Below the pieces are notes generated by a model. It was not told the DNA's origin and did not search any database. It saw nothing but the letters and a program-made list of their open reading frames with translations. The position numbers and the translations under genes are program-made. Shown piece by piece: positions 1 to 9,045 of a stretch of 64,000 bases of DNA; position 1 is the stretch's first letter; the number at the start of each line of letters is the position of its first letter. The DNA comes from SZUA-265 sp965651905 (GTDB taxonomy: Bacteria; Myxococcota_A; Polyangia; Polyangiales; Polyangiaceae): positions 32,486-96,485 of the forward strand of contig CBFGUG010000026.1 of NCBI GenBank assembly GCA_965651905.1, in the 5' to 3' direction.

Positions 1-341
1 CGCTCCTTGTCTGGAACGACGGCGTTGACCTTGTCGACGATACTACGAGCACTTCGTTGCAGCTGTTCGTCACCCCAGCTTTCGACCATGCGCATCCCGA
101 GCACGAGCGCTTCGACCTCGTCGGCGCTGAACATCAGCGGCGGTAACCTGTAGCTGGGATCGAGGCGGTAGCCGACGCCGGCTTCGCCCAAGATCGGTAC
201 ACCCGACGCGCACAAGTCGAGCACGTCGCGGTAGATGGTGCGTGGCGACACGCCAAAGTGTTCACCCAATTGCGCGGCCGTCATGAAACGCCGATAGCGC
301 AACTGATTGACGAGCTGAAAAAGTCGGTCGGAGCGGCGCAC
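1..341 (-). CDS. YafY-type HTH/WYL transcriptional regulator (C-terminus outside window)
   Basis: The reverse strand encodes an N-terminal DeoR/YafY-like winged helix (starting VRRSDRLFQLVNQLR) with the helix-turn-helix AAQLGEHFGVSPRTIYRDV, followed by the start of the WYL-type sensor region (LMFSADEVEALVLGMRM). The frame is open to the window edge, so the C-terminal part is missing. The GTG at 341 is chosen because the family usually begins M-RRSDRLF; a GGAGG lies about 15 bases upstream, a little far. It lies 102 bases downstream of the VOC gene on the same strand, a common pairing in which the regulator represses its neighbour. It is too incomplete to assign a ligand. Confidence 0.8.
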   Translation of the reverse strand, partial: MRRSDRLFQLVNQLRYRRFMTAAQLGEHFGVSPRTIYRDVLDLCASGVPILGEAGVGYRLDPSYRLPPLMFSADEVEALVLGMRMVESWGDEQLQRSARSIVDKVNAVVPDKE

Positions 342-443
342 GTGACGTTGGTCATACCTCCAGTGGACGCTCAACAACAGCGCCGCAGGCGCACCCGACC
401 ATTCGCGAGCGTGCCTGAGGCTGTGTGGTTCGCTTCGTTCCGT

Positions 444-848
444 TCACGCTTGCGCGGGCGGCGGCCCGCAGACATGGAAGAAGTCCAAGATCAGGCCGTT
501 GGGGTCGACCGTCTGGAAGCTGCGCCAGCCCCAAGGCTTGTCTTCGGGTTGCGAGAGCAGCTTGGCGTTGAGTCGCTTCATCTGGGTGTACTTTTCGTCG
601 GCATTTTGCGTCGGAATGCTGATTACGACGCCGCGCCCGTCGAATTCTGGAATTGGAGCTTCCTTGCCAAGCCCCTGCGGCGCCATGAAACAGAGGTCGA
701 GCCGCTCGTCGCCGTCGTAGCTGACCTGCAGGTACTCATCCATGTCGAAGCGGACGCTGAAGCCTGCTTCCGTGTAGAAGCGTTTGGTGTCTTTCAGCTT
801 GTTGGTGACGACCATGGGAAAGAGTTGGGTGGGGTTTTCATGTGTCAT
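444..848 (-). CDS. VOC family (glyoxalase/bleomycin-resistance-like) protein
   Basis: This 134-residue protein has the vicinal-oxygen-chelate layout: an N-terminal strand (FPMVVTNKLKDTKRFYTEAGF), a central DERLDLCFM strand, and a C-terminal WGWRSFQTVDPNGLILDFF segment typical of the family. Such proteins are single-domain metalloenzymes or binding proteins acting as dimers. The substrate cannot be read from sequence. The ATG at 848 has a GGAGG eight bases upstream. The YafY-type regulator gene follows on the same strand, and a palindrome at 910-933 lies in the probable promoter, so regulated co-expression is likely. Confidence 0.85.
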   Translation of the reverse strand: MTHENPTQLFPMVVTNKLKDTKRFYTEAGFSVRFDMDEYLQVSYDGDERLDLCFMAPQGLGKEAPIPEFDGRGVVISIPTQNADEKYTQMKRLNAKLLSQPEDKPWGWRSFQTVDPNGLILDFFHVCGPPPAQA

Positions 849-909
849 GTGGTGTTCCTCCGTGTGGCGCCGGATCTGTTCCGACGCGTGGCACCAAGCT
901 ACGTACCCC

Positions 910-933
910 CTGCTGACAGCGTTGTGTCAGTAG
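910..933. promoter_or_regulatory. Candidate operator: near-palindrome upstream of the VOC/YafY genes
   Basis: CTGACA (913-918) and TGTCAG (925-930) form perfect 6-base inverted arms separated by 6 bases. The symmetry extends outward with one G/T mismatch to 910 and 933. It lies about 62 bases upstream of the VOC start codon. A dyad of this kind next to a YafY-family gene suggests autoregulation. The assignment is inferred from position and symmetry only. Confidence 0.4.
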
Positions 934-1069
934 GGACGAGGGCTCACGCGTTCGTGCAGTTTCACGCGCGAGGTCGGAAGCGCAGGCATTTGAGGGTGTC
1001 CGGGCCCCGCGCATTCTGACTACAATCGCGACGTGAGCGCACGACGACACATCAAAGCGGTAGCGGACC

Positions 1070-2254
1070 ATGCGTGAGCACTGGCATCTAGATCCCGCTG
1101 TTGCGTTCCTGAATCACGGATCGTTCGGCGCGTGTCCGATTTCCGTGCTGGAGGAACAGTCGAGATGGCGTCGAAAACTGGAAACGAGCCCCGTGCGGTT
1201 CATGGCAGAAGAGCTGCCGAGGCGTCTGGAGTTCGTGCGCGAACAGGTGGCGCCGTTCGTCGGCGTGCAGCCCAGCGATTTGGTGTTTGCGCGCAACGCC
1301 ACCGAGGCGGTCAACGCCGTCTTGCGTTCGCTGCATTTCGAAGTAGGGGATGAACTGCTGACGACCAATCACACCTACGGGGCTTGCGCCAATACCTTGC
1401 GTTACGTCGCACAGCGGGTTGGGGCGAAGTTGGTAGTGGCCGACGTGCCCTTTCCGCTGACTGAGCGCTCTGCGGTGGTCGACGCTGTGGTTCGCAGAGT
1501 GACACCGAAGACGCGGCTCGCGTTGCTGGATCACGTCACCAGCGCCACCGGGCTGGTGTTTCCGATTCAAACGCTCGTGCGAGAGCTGCGCGATCGGGGC
1601 GTAGAGACGTTGATCGATGGCGCGCACGCGCCGGGCATGGTCGATCTGGACATCGAAGCCATCGGTGCGGCGTATTACGCTGCGAACTTTCACAAGTGGT
1701 TGTGCGCTCCGAAGGGGGCCGCGATGTTGTGGGTACGGCGCGACATGCAGGGGCGTATCGTGCCTTGTGTCGTCAGTCACGGGTTTGCTGCCCCAAAGGA
1801 ACAGCGCTTTCAGGAGATGTTCGACTGGACCGGGACGTCCGACCCCAGCGCCTGGTTGTGTATCCCAGACGCCATGCGCGAAATGGCCGATCTGGTGTCG
1901 GGCGGTTGGCGGACGATCCGCAAGAACAACCGCGATCTGGCCCTGTACGCTCGTGACGTGTTGTGTGGCGCCCTGGGCATCGACAAGCCCGCGCCCGACG
2001 ACATGATCGGTGCGTTGGCGTCCATTCCCTTGCCGCCGGGGCCGATGGGGCGTCGCCCCGCGGACGGCCCGCTGTATCAAGCCCTCGTGCAGGCGGGGTT
2101 CGAGACGTTGGTTGTTCCTTCGCCGGACGGCCAGGGACGGCTGCTGAGGGTCTCGGCGCAGTTGTACAACTCGCCAGACCAATACGAACGCTTGGCCCAG
2201 ACGCTACTCGTCCTGTTGAAGCACGAAGCCGATCGCTCGTCGTTGCTCAACTAG
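1070..2254 (+). CDS. Class V PLP-dependent aminotransferase (isopenicillin-N epimerase/CefD-like)
   Basis: This 394-residue protein has the fold-type I class V signatures: an N-terminal FLNHGSFGACP, the cofactor segment FARNATEAVNAVL, the DGAHAPG motif (Asp that pairs with the pyridine nitrogen), and NFHKWLCAPKGAAMLW, in which the Lys forms the Schiff base. The closest described relatives are the CefD/isopenicillin-N epimerase-like and cysteine-desulfurase-like branches. No beta-lactam genes are nearby, so that activity should not be assumed. A TACAAT hexamer at 1021-1026 could be a -10 element, without a good -35. It is a single-gene unit before the helicase gene. Confidence 0.88.
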   Translation: MREHWHLDPAVAFLNHGSFGACPISVLEEQSRWRRKLETSPVRFMAEELPRRLEFVREQVAPFVGVQPSDLVFARNATEAVNAVLRSLHFEVGDELLTTNHTYGACANTLRYVAQRVGAKLVVADVPFPLTERSAVVDAVVRRVTPKTRLALLDHVTSATGLVFPIQTLVRELRDRGVETLIDGAHAPGMVDLDIEAIGAAYYAANFHKWLCAPKGAAMLWVRRDMQGRIVPCVVSHGFAAPKEQRFQEMFDWTGTSDPSAWLCIPDAMREMADLVSGGWRTIRKNNRDLALYARDVLCGALGIDKPAPDDMIGALASIPLPPGPMGRRPADGPLYQALVQAGFETLVVPSPDGQGRLLRVSAQLYNSPDQYERLAQTLLVLLKHEADRSSLLN

Positions 2255-2333
2255 GGGGGCGCCTGACCTACTGACCACCTGCCGCGCGCGGGTCTAGCGA
2301 ACGTCGTAATGATGCGGTAGGCCGCTGTTCGTC

Positions 2334-4895
2334 ATGGACGATCAGCTCGCACCGCTCGAAAAGTACCTGCCCCCCGTGGGAGAGCGACTGAGCGAAGACG
2401 AGATGCTCGAGCGGTTCTTGGGCTACGTCACCGAGATGGGCATTGCGCTCTATCCCGCGCAAGAAGAGGGCATCCTGGAGGTGTTCGCGGGCAATCACGT
2501 CGTGCTCAACACACCCACGGGGTCGGGCAAGTCGATGGTGGCCTTGGCCGTCGGCTTCAAAGCATTGTGTGACGAGACGGTCGCCTTCTACACCGCGCCC
2601 ATCAAAGCACTCGTCACGGAGAAGTTCTTCGAGCTGTGCTCGAAGTTGGGCCCCAAGAACGTCGGGATGATGACGGGGGACGCCAGCGTCAACCGCGACG
2701 CGCCCGTCGTCTGCTGCACGGCGGAGATTCTCGCGAATCTCGCGCTCAGAGAAGGTGAAAGCGCGGACGTCGATTGGGTGGTGATGGACGAGTTCCACTA
2801 CTATTCGGATCGCGATCGCGGTGTCGCTTGGCAGTTGCCGCTACTGACGCTGCCCAAGACGCGTTTCGTGCTGATGAGCGCGACGATGGGTAACCCCGAG
2901 TTTTTCGTGAAAGAGCTGCAAGCGCGCACGGGGATCGCCGCGAGCTTGGTTCAGTCTTTCGAGCGACCAGTGCCGCTGGACTTCGAGTACAGCGAAGTGC
3001 CCTTGCAAGACAAGGTCATGTCACTCGTCGAAAACGGCAAAGTGCCGATCTACATCGTTCACTTTTCTCAGAGAGCCGCATCGGAGCAGGCGCAAAACTT
3101 CATGAGCTTGAGCTTCCTGGACAAGCAAGAAAAGCAGCAGTTGAAGGAAGAACTCGTCGGTTTCCGTTTCGACAGCCCGTTCGGCAAGGAACTCGCGCGT
3201 TTCGTTCCCCACGGGATCGGGGTGCATCACGCGGGCATGTTGCCCAAGTATCGCAGGTTGGTGGAGCGGCTCGCGCAGCGCGGCCTGCTGCGGGTGATCT
3301 GCGGTACGGACACGCTGGGCGTCGGCGTCAACGTGCCGATTCGTACGGTGCTGTTCACCCAGCTATGTAAGTTCGACGGGCAGGGGACGGTGATCTTGTC
3401 TTCCCGCGACTTCAAGCAGATCGCTGGCCGCGCGGGACGCAAAGGCTTCGACGATCAGGGGAGCGTGGTCGTGCAAGCTCCCGAGCACGAGATAGAAAAC
3501 CGCGTGATGAAAGACAAGGCCGCGGACAACCCCAAGAAGCTACGCAAGTTGCGTCTGCGCAAGCCACCCGAGTGGGGGTACAAAGCGTACAACGCGCAGA
3601 CCCTGTCGCGCCTCGAGGAGTCGAAACCCGAACATCTGCAGTCGAGTTTTCGGGTCGACCACGGTCTACTGCTCAACGCGCTGATAGGGCGAGGTAGCTG
3701 CCGACCCGTGCTGCAGATCCTTCGCGACTGCCACGAGAGTGACGCGAGCAAACGCCGTTTGCGGGGGCAGGGGATGGAACTCTTCCGCAGCCTGATGAAC
3801 GCGAGCATCATCGAACAGACCAAAGACGGCATCGCCGTGCATGCGGACCTTCAGGAAGATTTCTCGATGAATCACGCGCTCTCGCTGTACGCGGTCGAGG
3901 CGTTCGGCTCACTGGACCGCGAAGCGCCCGACTACGCGTTGGTGCTGCTCAGCGTGGTGGAGTCGATTCTGGAATCGCCGAGTGCGATCTTGTCGCAGCA
4001 ACTCTCGACGCTGAAGGGTCGACTGGTGGCCGAGTTGAAAGCCGCTGGCGTCGAGTACGACGACCGGATGGCAGAACTCGAGAAACTCGAACACCCAAAA
4101 CCCGAAGCCGACTTCATCTACGAGAGCTACAACCTATTCGCCAAACACCACCCTTGGGTGGCGGGGCACAACATCGCGCCAAAATCGATCGCACGCGACA
4201 TGCACGAGCTTGCCGCGTCGTTCAACGACTACGTCAAAGAGTACGGGCTGGCACGCTCCGAGGGCGTGTTGCTGCGTTACCTGACGGACGTCTACCGCAC
4301 GTTGCAGCAAGCGGTGCCCGAACAGTACAAGACGGACGAAGTTTACGACCTCGAAGACTGGCTCGGCGCGGAGCTCAGATCAGTCGACGCGAGCTTGATA
4401 GACGAGTGGGAGCGCATCGGCAACCCCGACGCTGCCCCCAAACTCACTGAACCGAAGGAAGAAGGAACCAAAGCGACGGACATCACGAGCAACGTGCGGG
4501 CCTTCTCGGCCATGGTTCGCAACGCGGCGTGGCGCTTCGTGCAGGCGCTTGCGCGCCGAGACTACGAGCGGATGGTTGCCGTGCTCAGTGATCTCGCCGT
4601 GGATCCCGACGCGCATCCCAAGGATGCTGAGGGCGAGGTGTGGAATCCCCCGCGGTTTCAGCGCGTGTTCGACGTGTACTTTGCGGAGTATGAAACGCTG
4701 TCCACTGCAGCCGACGCTCGCAATCCGACGCGCGCTCCCATCGAACAGACTGCGGAAACCTGGCTCGTTCGGCAGGTGCTGTCGGATCCCGAGGAGCACC
4801 TCGAGTGGTCACTGCCGTTCGAGGTCGATCTGAGCTCCTCTCGTGAACACAGTCGTCCGATCATTCGTTTGCTCGGCGTCGACGCGCCGAGCTGA
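2334..4895 (+). CDS. DEAD/DEAH-box SF2 helicase with DUF3516 C-terminal region
   Basis: This 853-residue protein has Walker A TPTGSGKS (about residues 60-67), Walker B DEFH (152-155), motif III SAT (182-184) and motif VI QIAGRAGRKG, with the Ski2/Mtr4-like spacing of RNA helicases. The region after about residue 400 corresponds to the DUF3516 tail found in actinobacterial and myxobacterial proteins of about 840 residues. An ATP-dependent nucleic-acid unwinding role, probably on RNA, is inferred from family; the specific substrate is unknown. The ATG at 2334 has no strong ribosome-binding site. The gene lies 79 bases after the aminotransferase gene on the same strand. Confidence 0.9.
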   Translation: MDDQLAPLEKYLPPVGERLSEDEMLERFLGYVTEMGIALYPAQEEGILEVFAGNHVVLNTPTGSGKSMVALAVGFKALCDETVAFYTAPIKALVTEKFFELCSKLGPKNVGMMTGDASVNRDAPVVCCTAEILANLALREGESADVDWVVMDEFHYYSDRDRGVAWQLPLLTLPKTRFVLMSATMGNPEFFVKELQARTGIAASLVQSFERPVPLDFEYSEVPLQDKVMSLVENGKVPIYIVHFSQRAASEQAQNFMSLSFLDKQEKQQLKEELVGFRFDSPFGKELARFVPHGIGVHHAGMLPKYRRLVERLAQRGLLRVICGTDTLGVGVNVPIRTVLFTQLCKFDGQGTVILSSRDFKQIAGRAGRKGFDDQGSVVVQAPEHEIENRVMKDKAADNPKKLRKLRLRKPPEWGYKAYNAQTLSRLEESKPEHLQSSFRVDHGLLLNALIGRGSCRPVLQILRDCHESDASKRRLRGQGMELFRSLMNASIIEQTKDGIAVHADLQEDFSMNHALSLYAVEAFGSLDREAPDYALVLLSVVESILESPSAILSQQLSTLKGRLVAELKAAGVEYDDRMAELEKLEHPKPEADFIYESYNLFAKHHPWVAGHNIAPKSIARDMHELAASFNDYVKEYGLARSEGVLLRYLTDVYRTLQQAVPEQYKTDEVYDLEDWLGAELRSVDASLIDEWERIGNPDAAPKLTEPKEEGTKATDITSNVRAFSAMVRNAAWRFVQALARRDYERMVAVLSDLAVDPDAHPKDAEGEVWNPPRFQRVFDVYFAEYETLSTAADARNPTRAPIEQTAETWLVRQVLSDPEEHLEWSLPFEVDLSSSREHSRPIIRLLGVDAPS

Positions 4896-5039
4896 GGACG
4901 CAGCAGTTCCCGGGCCTGCTCGACACGGCCCTGGAATGCGGGCGTCAAACCCCCCGCGAGTCCCAGGCACACTGGGCCTCGCTCGAGAATTCGTGTACGA
5001 CCACGCAGCGCAGCCGAGCGGCGCGCAAAACGAGGCCTC

Positions 5040-6200
5040 GTGAAGATCGTCGACGTCAACGAGTTTTACGCCGAGCAGGGCGGTGGAGTGCGCACCTACG
5101 TCAACCAGAAGTTGGAGGCCGCCGCCGCTGCGGGCCACGAACTCGTCGTGATAGCGCCAGGCCCCGCAGACGACGAAATTGAGCGACTCGGTGGGCGCAT
5201 CATCTGGGTGAAGGGACCCGAAATGCCCTTCGATCCGCGATATTACGTGTTGTACCGAGAAAAGGCGGTTCACCGCTTGCTCGATCGAGAACGCCCGGAC
5301 GTGATCGAAGGTTCCTCGCCATGGACCGCTGGTTGGTTCGCCGCGCGCTATCGCGGTTCAGGTGCCAAGGCGTTCATTTATCACCAGGACCCCGTAGCGG
5401 TTTATCCGCATACGTTCCTGGATCGCTGGTTTTCCTCGAAGTCGATCGATGGCGTGGCGACGCCATACTGGCAATACGTGAAGAAGTTGGCCGGTCACTT
5501 CGACGCTACTGTCGTCGCCGGGCAGTGGCTCGCCGATCGCTTGACGGCACATGGCGTGCCGCGCGCTCAGGCGGTACCCTTCGGCATCGATCGCGAGCGG
5601 TTCTCGCCAGAACTGACGGATCCCGAGTTGCGTCGTGAGCTCTTACGTCGTTGCGGGTTAACGGCTGACGCCGCGCTGCTCGTCGGGATCAGTCGCTACC
5701 ACCCCGAAAAGCGCTTGCCCACGTTGTTTCAGGCGATCGAGCGGGTACGTCGAGAGCGCCCCGTGGGTTTCGTGGTGTTCGGGGATGGACCGTTTCGACG
5801 GCAGATCGACGAGTCCGTCGGGCCAGGTGTTCACTTGGCGGGGTTTGTCGAAGATCGCGAATTCATCGCCCGTTCGCTGGCCAGCGCCGACGGCTTTCTC
5901 CACGGCTCCGCGGCGGAAACCTTCGGCTTCGTGATCGCGGAAGCGATGCAGTCGGGCACGCCTATCATCTCGCCCGATCGAGGTGGCGCGTTCGAGTTGG
6001 TCGAGCCCGAGTTTTCGGAGACCTACCCACCAGGCGACGCCGTATCGTGCGCGGGAGCGATCTTGCGACTGCTGGCGCGCGATCGACAGAATTTGCGACG
6101 AGCTGCAGTTGCGGCGGCCGAACGTAACGTGCGCAGCAAAGCCGAGCATTTCAGTGCTCTGTTTGATGCCTACGCGCGACTTGCAGCCAATGAGCGCTGA
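5040..6200 (+). CDS. GT4-family glycosyltransferase
   Basis: This 386-residue GT-B protein begins with the acceptor-domain strand MKIVDVNEFYAEQGGGVRTYV, whose GGG loop is typical of GT4. The C-terminal donor domain has VGISRYHPEKRL, VVFGDGPFRR and the E-x7-E motif in GSAAETFGFVIAEAMQSG. It should transfer a sugar from an NDP donor to a lipid or polysaccharide acceptor in the cytoplasm. GTG at 5040 is used because it gives the canonical N-terminal strand. Another GT4 gene lies 3 kb downstream with an MMPL transporter between, suggesting a small envelope-glycoconjugate neighbourhood. Confidence 0.9.
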   Translation: MKIVDVNEFYAEQGGGVRTYVNQKLEAAAAAGHELVVIAPGPADDEIERLGGRIIWVKGPEMPFDPRYYVLYREKAVHRLLDRERPDVIEGSSPWTAGWFAARYRGSGAKAFIYHQDPVAVYPHTFLDRWFSSKSIDGVATPYWQYVKKLAGHFDATVVAGQWLADRLTAHGVPRAQAVPFGIDRERFSPELTDPELRRELLRRCGLTADAALLVGISRYHPEKRLPTLFQAIERVRRERPVGFVVFGDGPFRRQIDESVGPGVHLAGFVEDREFIARSLASADGFLHGSAAETFGFVIAEAMQSGTPIISPDRGGAFELVEPEFSETYPPGDAVSCAGAILRLLARDRQNLRRAAVAAAERNVRSKAEHFSALFDAYARLAANER

Positions 6201-6269
6201 CGCTGTGAAGAATCGGCACACCAGCTAGCAACGTTGACGTGGTGGCGCGTTTCGTGCTTGGAGCGGCGT

Positions 6270-8801
6270 GTGAACTTTTCATTGCGCGAGTCCTTCCCTC
6301 GCTGGGTCGACGCGTACGCGCGCACTTGTCAGCGGGCCAAGTTGCCGATGCTGGCGCTCGCGTTGCTACTGGTCGCGGCCGCGTTGTGGTCGGCGACCAG
6401 GCTGAGTGTCGATCCCCGCATCGAGTCACTGCTACCCAGCGGGACGGATTCCGCACTGGCTCTGTCCGAGCTGGACGAACGTTTGGAGTCGACATCGCCG
6501 CTCTACTTGCTCGTTCAGAGTTCGAGTTTGGAAACGAGCCGCCAACTCGCGCGCCGCTTACACCACGAAGTGAGCACTTGGCCAGAGACGCGCTGGGCGA
6601 TGTATCGGCGAGACGCTTCGGTGTTCGCGGACAATCGGCTGCTGTATCTCACGGCCGAAGACATCGAGCTACTCGACGAACAGATCGACGATCGCGAGCG
6701 TTGGGAGTCGTGCGCGCAGATCCCAGGCTGTAGCAACCTGGAGAAAGAGCCACCCCCGCTACCGACCGACGAAGACCTGCAACGCTTGTTCGAAAAGGAC
6801 CCCGACGTGCGCGCCATGGTCCGTTTGTTCGGGCGTGACAGCAAGACCTTCGTGGAGGCAGAGCCCAGCGCGATTGACCCAGCTGCTGAACCTCAGCTCA
6901 GCGCGGATCAAGCTGAAGTGATGCCTGATGGCGAGTCGAGCAATGGAGCGGAACTGGGTGAGCTGTGCGACGTGCGCCACAACGTGTGCTCCGTTCACGT
7001 CGCCATCGACGGCAACCCAGGTGATCTGGAGTTCGCGACCAAAATCCTTCAGCGTTCGGAAGCGCTGTTCGAGCAAGTCAAAGCGGAAGTGAACGATCCA
7101 GAAGTGCGCATGGCGGTGAGCGGCCGCTACCGCAACCTGCCCGTGACCAAGCGCATGGTCGACGCGGATCTGACGAAGATAAGCTTGCTCAGTACGGGCC
7201 TCATCCTGCTCGTGATGCTGCTTCAGTTTCGAGGGCTACTGTCGCTCGTCGCGCTGTTCGCGCCCGCGCTGATCGGGATCGTGTGGACCGCTGGGCTACT
7301 GGGCGTGTTCAAGCCCGAACTGAACATTCTCAGCGCGTTCACATTGGCGGTGTTGGCGGGCGTAGCGATCGACTTTGGTGTGCACCTGCTCACCCACTAC
7401 AGTGAAGAGCGTGAGCGCCGGGCCACTCCGCTGTCAGCACTGTCAGCGACGCTCGAAGGCCTCACGCCTTCGTTGCTCGTGGCCGCGTTCACGACGAGCG
7501 GCGCGTTTGCAGCACTGGGCGCCACCAGCTTCCACGGATTCGCGGAAATGGGTCCGATCGCTGCCGCTGGGATCGTCGTCTCTTTGGTGGCGTTCTACGT
7601 GGTGTTTCCGCCGCTGGCGTTGCTGTTGGACCGAGGAGAAAATTGCCCGTTCCAACTGCGACGCTACTCGCTCAGTCCGTGGCGGAAGCTGCGCAGGTTT
7701 GCGTCGCCGATCGTGCTCGGTGGTTTCGCAGTCACCCTCGCGCTGAGCGTGATTGGTCGTGATCTCGAGTTCGAATACGACTTCAGCAATCTACGCCCGA
7801 GTGGGGTTGGGCACGGAATTCCCTGGGGCGGCACCCAACACGGCACGCAGCGTTCCTCGGTCTACATGTTGGCGGACGACGAAGCCTCGCTCAAAAAGGC
7901 TGCTGCGGGTATTCGTGAACAACGCCCAGAGGCGCTCGTGCGCACGGACGCGCCATTCGTGTTGGTGCCAGCCGCGTTCATCCCCCCCGATCAACCCGCG
8001 CGTATCGAGGCGCTCGAGCAGCTCGGCGAAACGCTGGCTCGCGCCAAACGCAACGCCAGCGACGAACTGCGCGCGAAGATAGAGCGCTTCGAGCCTCTCA
8101 CGAAGGTAGACGAGCCGCTGTCCGTCGCAGCGATGCCGCGTTGGGTGACCGACTGGTTGATCGAGAAGGACGGAAGTTTCGGGACATTCGGCTTGGTGTA
8201 CGCGGATCTCTCGGGATCCGACGCGCGGGAAATGGAAACCCTCGACCAGCACATCGCAGAATGGCGCAAAGCGTATCCAGATGTTCGCTTCGCTTCCGAA
8301 GTTGCGCTACTCGGTGAGGTCACACCGCAGTTGCGCCGTGATGCACCTGGTATGCTCGGGCTGGCGTTGCTGGGCGTGTGCCTCGGCACCTTGGCGGTGG
8401 GCCGCTCGCTCAGGCGCTTGCTGCTCGTGTTGTTGCCGCTTGCGGTGATGGTCGGACTCTCACTTGGCGTGGCGCACCTACTCGGCCTTCGTATCAATCT
8501 CTACAACCTGCTCGCCTTCCCCCTGGCGTTCGGCATCGGCGTCGACGGCGCCGTGTATGTGACTTGGGCCATGGCTTCACCCGATCCAGATCAACGCTTG
8601 CCCGTAGCGGCGCGTGCCGTGCTCGGCTCGACGCTAACCAGCATGGCTGGCTTCGGCGCACTGATGATCTCGAACAACCCGGGATTGGCCTCGATTGGGC
8701 ACCTGGTGACCCTGATGTTGGCCGCGTCACTGATTGCCAACTTACTTTGGCTGCCGTCGCTCCAAACCTGGCGGAGTCGGGTCGTGCCGCGGCCGTCCTA
8801 G
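6270..8801 (+). CDS. MMPL/RND-family transporter (HpnN-like)
   Basis: This protein of about 843 residues has the duplicated RND layout: an N-terminal membrane helix (MLALALLLVAAALWSA), a large extracytoplasmic loop, a 5-6 helix bundle with GVAIDFGVHLLTHY, then a second helix, loop and bundle with FGIGVDGAVYVTWAM. The Asp-containing helices resemble those of the hopanoid transporter HpnN and other MMPL lipid exporters, so proton-driven transport of a hydrophobic molecule is likely. The frame is open from a TTG at 6234, but GTG at 6270 is preferred because GGAG lies 7-8 bases upstream. It is flanked by GT4 genes. The substrate is unknown. Confidence 0.85.
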   Translation: MNFSLRESFPRWVDAYARTCQRAKLPMLALALLLVAAALWSATRLSVDPRIESLLPSGTDSALALSELDERLESTSPLYLLVQSSSLETSRQLARRLHHEVSTWPETRWAMYRRDASVFADNRLLYLTAEDIELLDEQIDDRERWESCAQIPGCSNLEKEPPPLPTDEDLQRLFEKDPDVRAMVRLFGRDSKTFVEAEPSAIDPAAEPQLSADQAEVMPDGESSNGAELGELCDVRHNVCSVHVAIDGNPGDLEFATKILQRSEALFEQVKAEVNDPEVRMAVSGRYRNLPVTKRMVDADLTKISLLSTGLILLVMLLQFRGLLSLVALFAPALIGIVWTAGLLGVFKPELNILSAFTLAVLAGVAIDFGVHLLTHYSEERERRATPLSALSATLEGLTPSLLVAAFTTSGAFAALGATSFHGFAEMGPIAAAGIVVSLVAFYVVFPPLALLLDRGENCPFQLRRYSLSPWRKLRRFASPIVLGGFAVTLALSVIGRDLEFEYDFSNLRPSGVGHGIPWGGTQHGTQRSSVYMLADDEASLKKAAAGIREQRPEALVRTDAPFVLVPAAFIPPDQPARIEALEQLGETLARAKRNASDELRAKIERFEPLTKVDEPLSVAAMPRWVTDWLIEKDGSFGTFGLVYADLSGSDAREMETLDQHIAEWRKAYPDVRFASEVALLGEVTPQLRRDAPGMLGLALLGVCLGTLAVGRSLRRLLLVLLPLAVMVGLSLGVAHLLGLRINLYNLLAFPLAFGIGVDGAVYVTWAMASPDPDQRLPVAARAVLGSTLTSMAGFGALMISNNPGLASIGHLVTLMLAASLIANLLWLPSLQTWRSRVVPRPS

Positions 8802-9045
8802 CTCTGCGGCCGTTTGGACGGTCGGAGATTAGGTGCGGTGCGATTGTTGCTTAGTGGACGCCAGCACCTGTGAACGCGTGAGAAATCTTCGGGCTTTGTT
8901 GGGCGCTTTGGCGCCGTTCGCGCGCTGGCGGTGTTGCTAATCGAGAGCCAGAAAGCATACCTCGACCCCGACGTGGGATGCGTACTCACACCTGTGAATT
9001 TTCGGCACACGACTCTCAAACCTACCTGTTGCTTCTTTGCGTCAC

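Noticed and set aside
1088..2182. Minus-strand 364-codon frame opposite the class V aminotransferase
   Set aside because: It is a shadow of a clearly recognised gene, with a His/Gln/Arg-rich composition typical of antisense frames.
4658..5059. Minus-strand frame in the gap between the helicase and glycosyltransferase genes
   Set aside because: Most of it is the antisense of the helicase 3' end. The part within the gap is too short and has no ribosome-binding site or homologous look.
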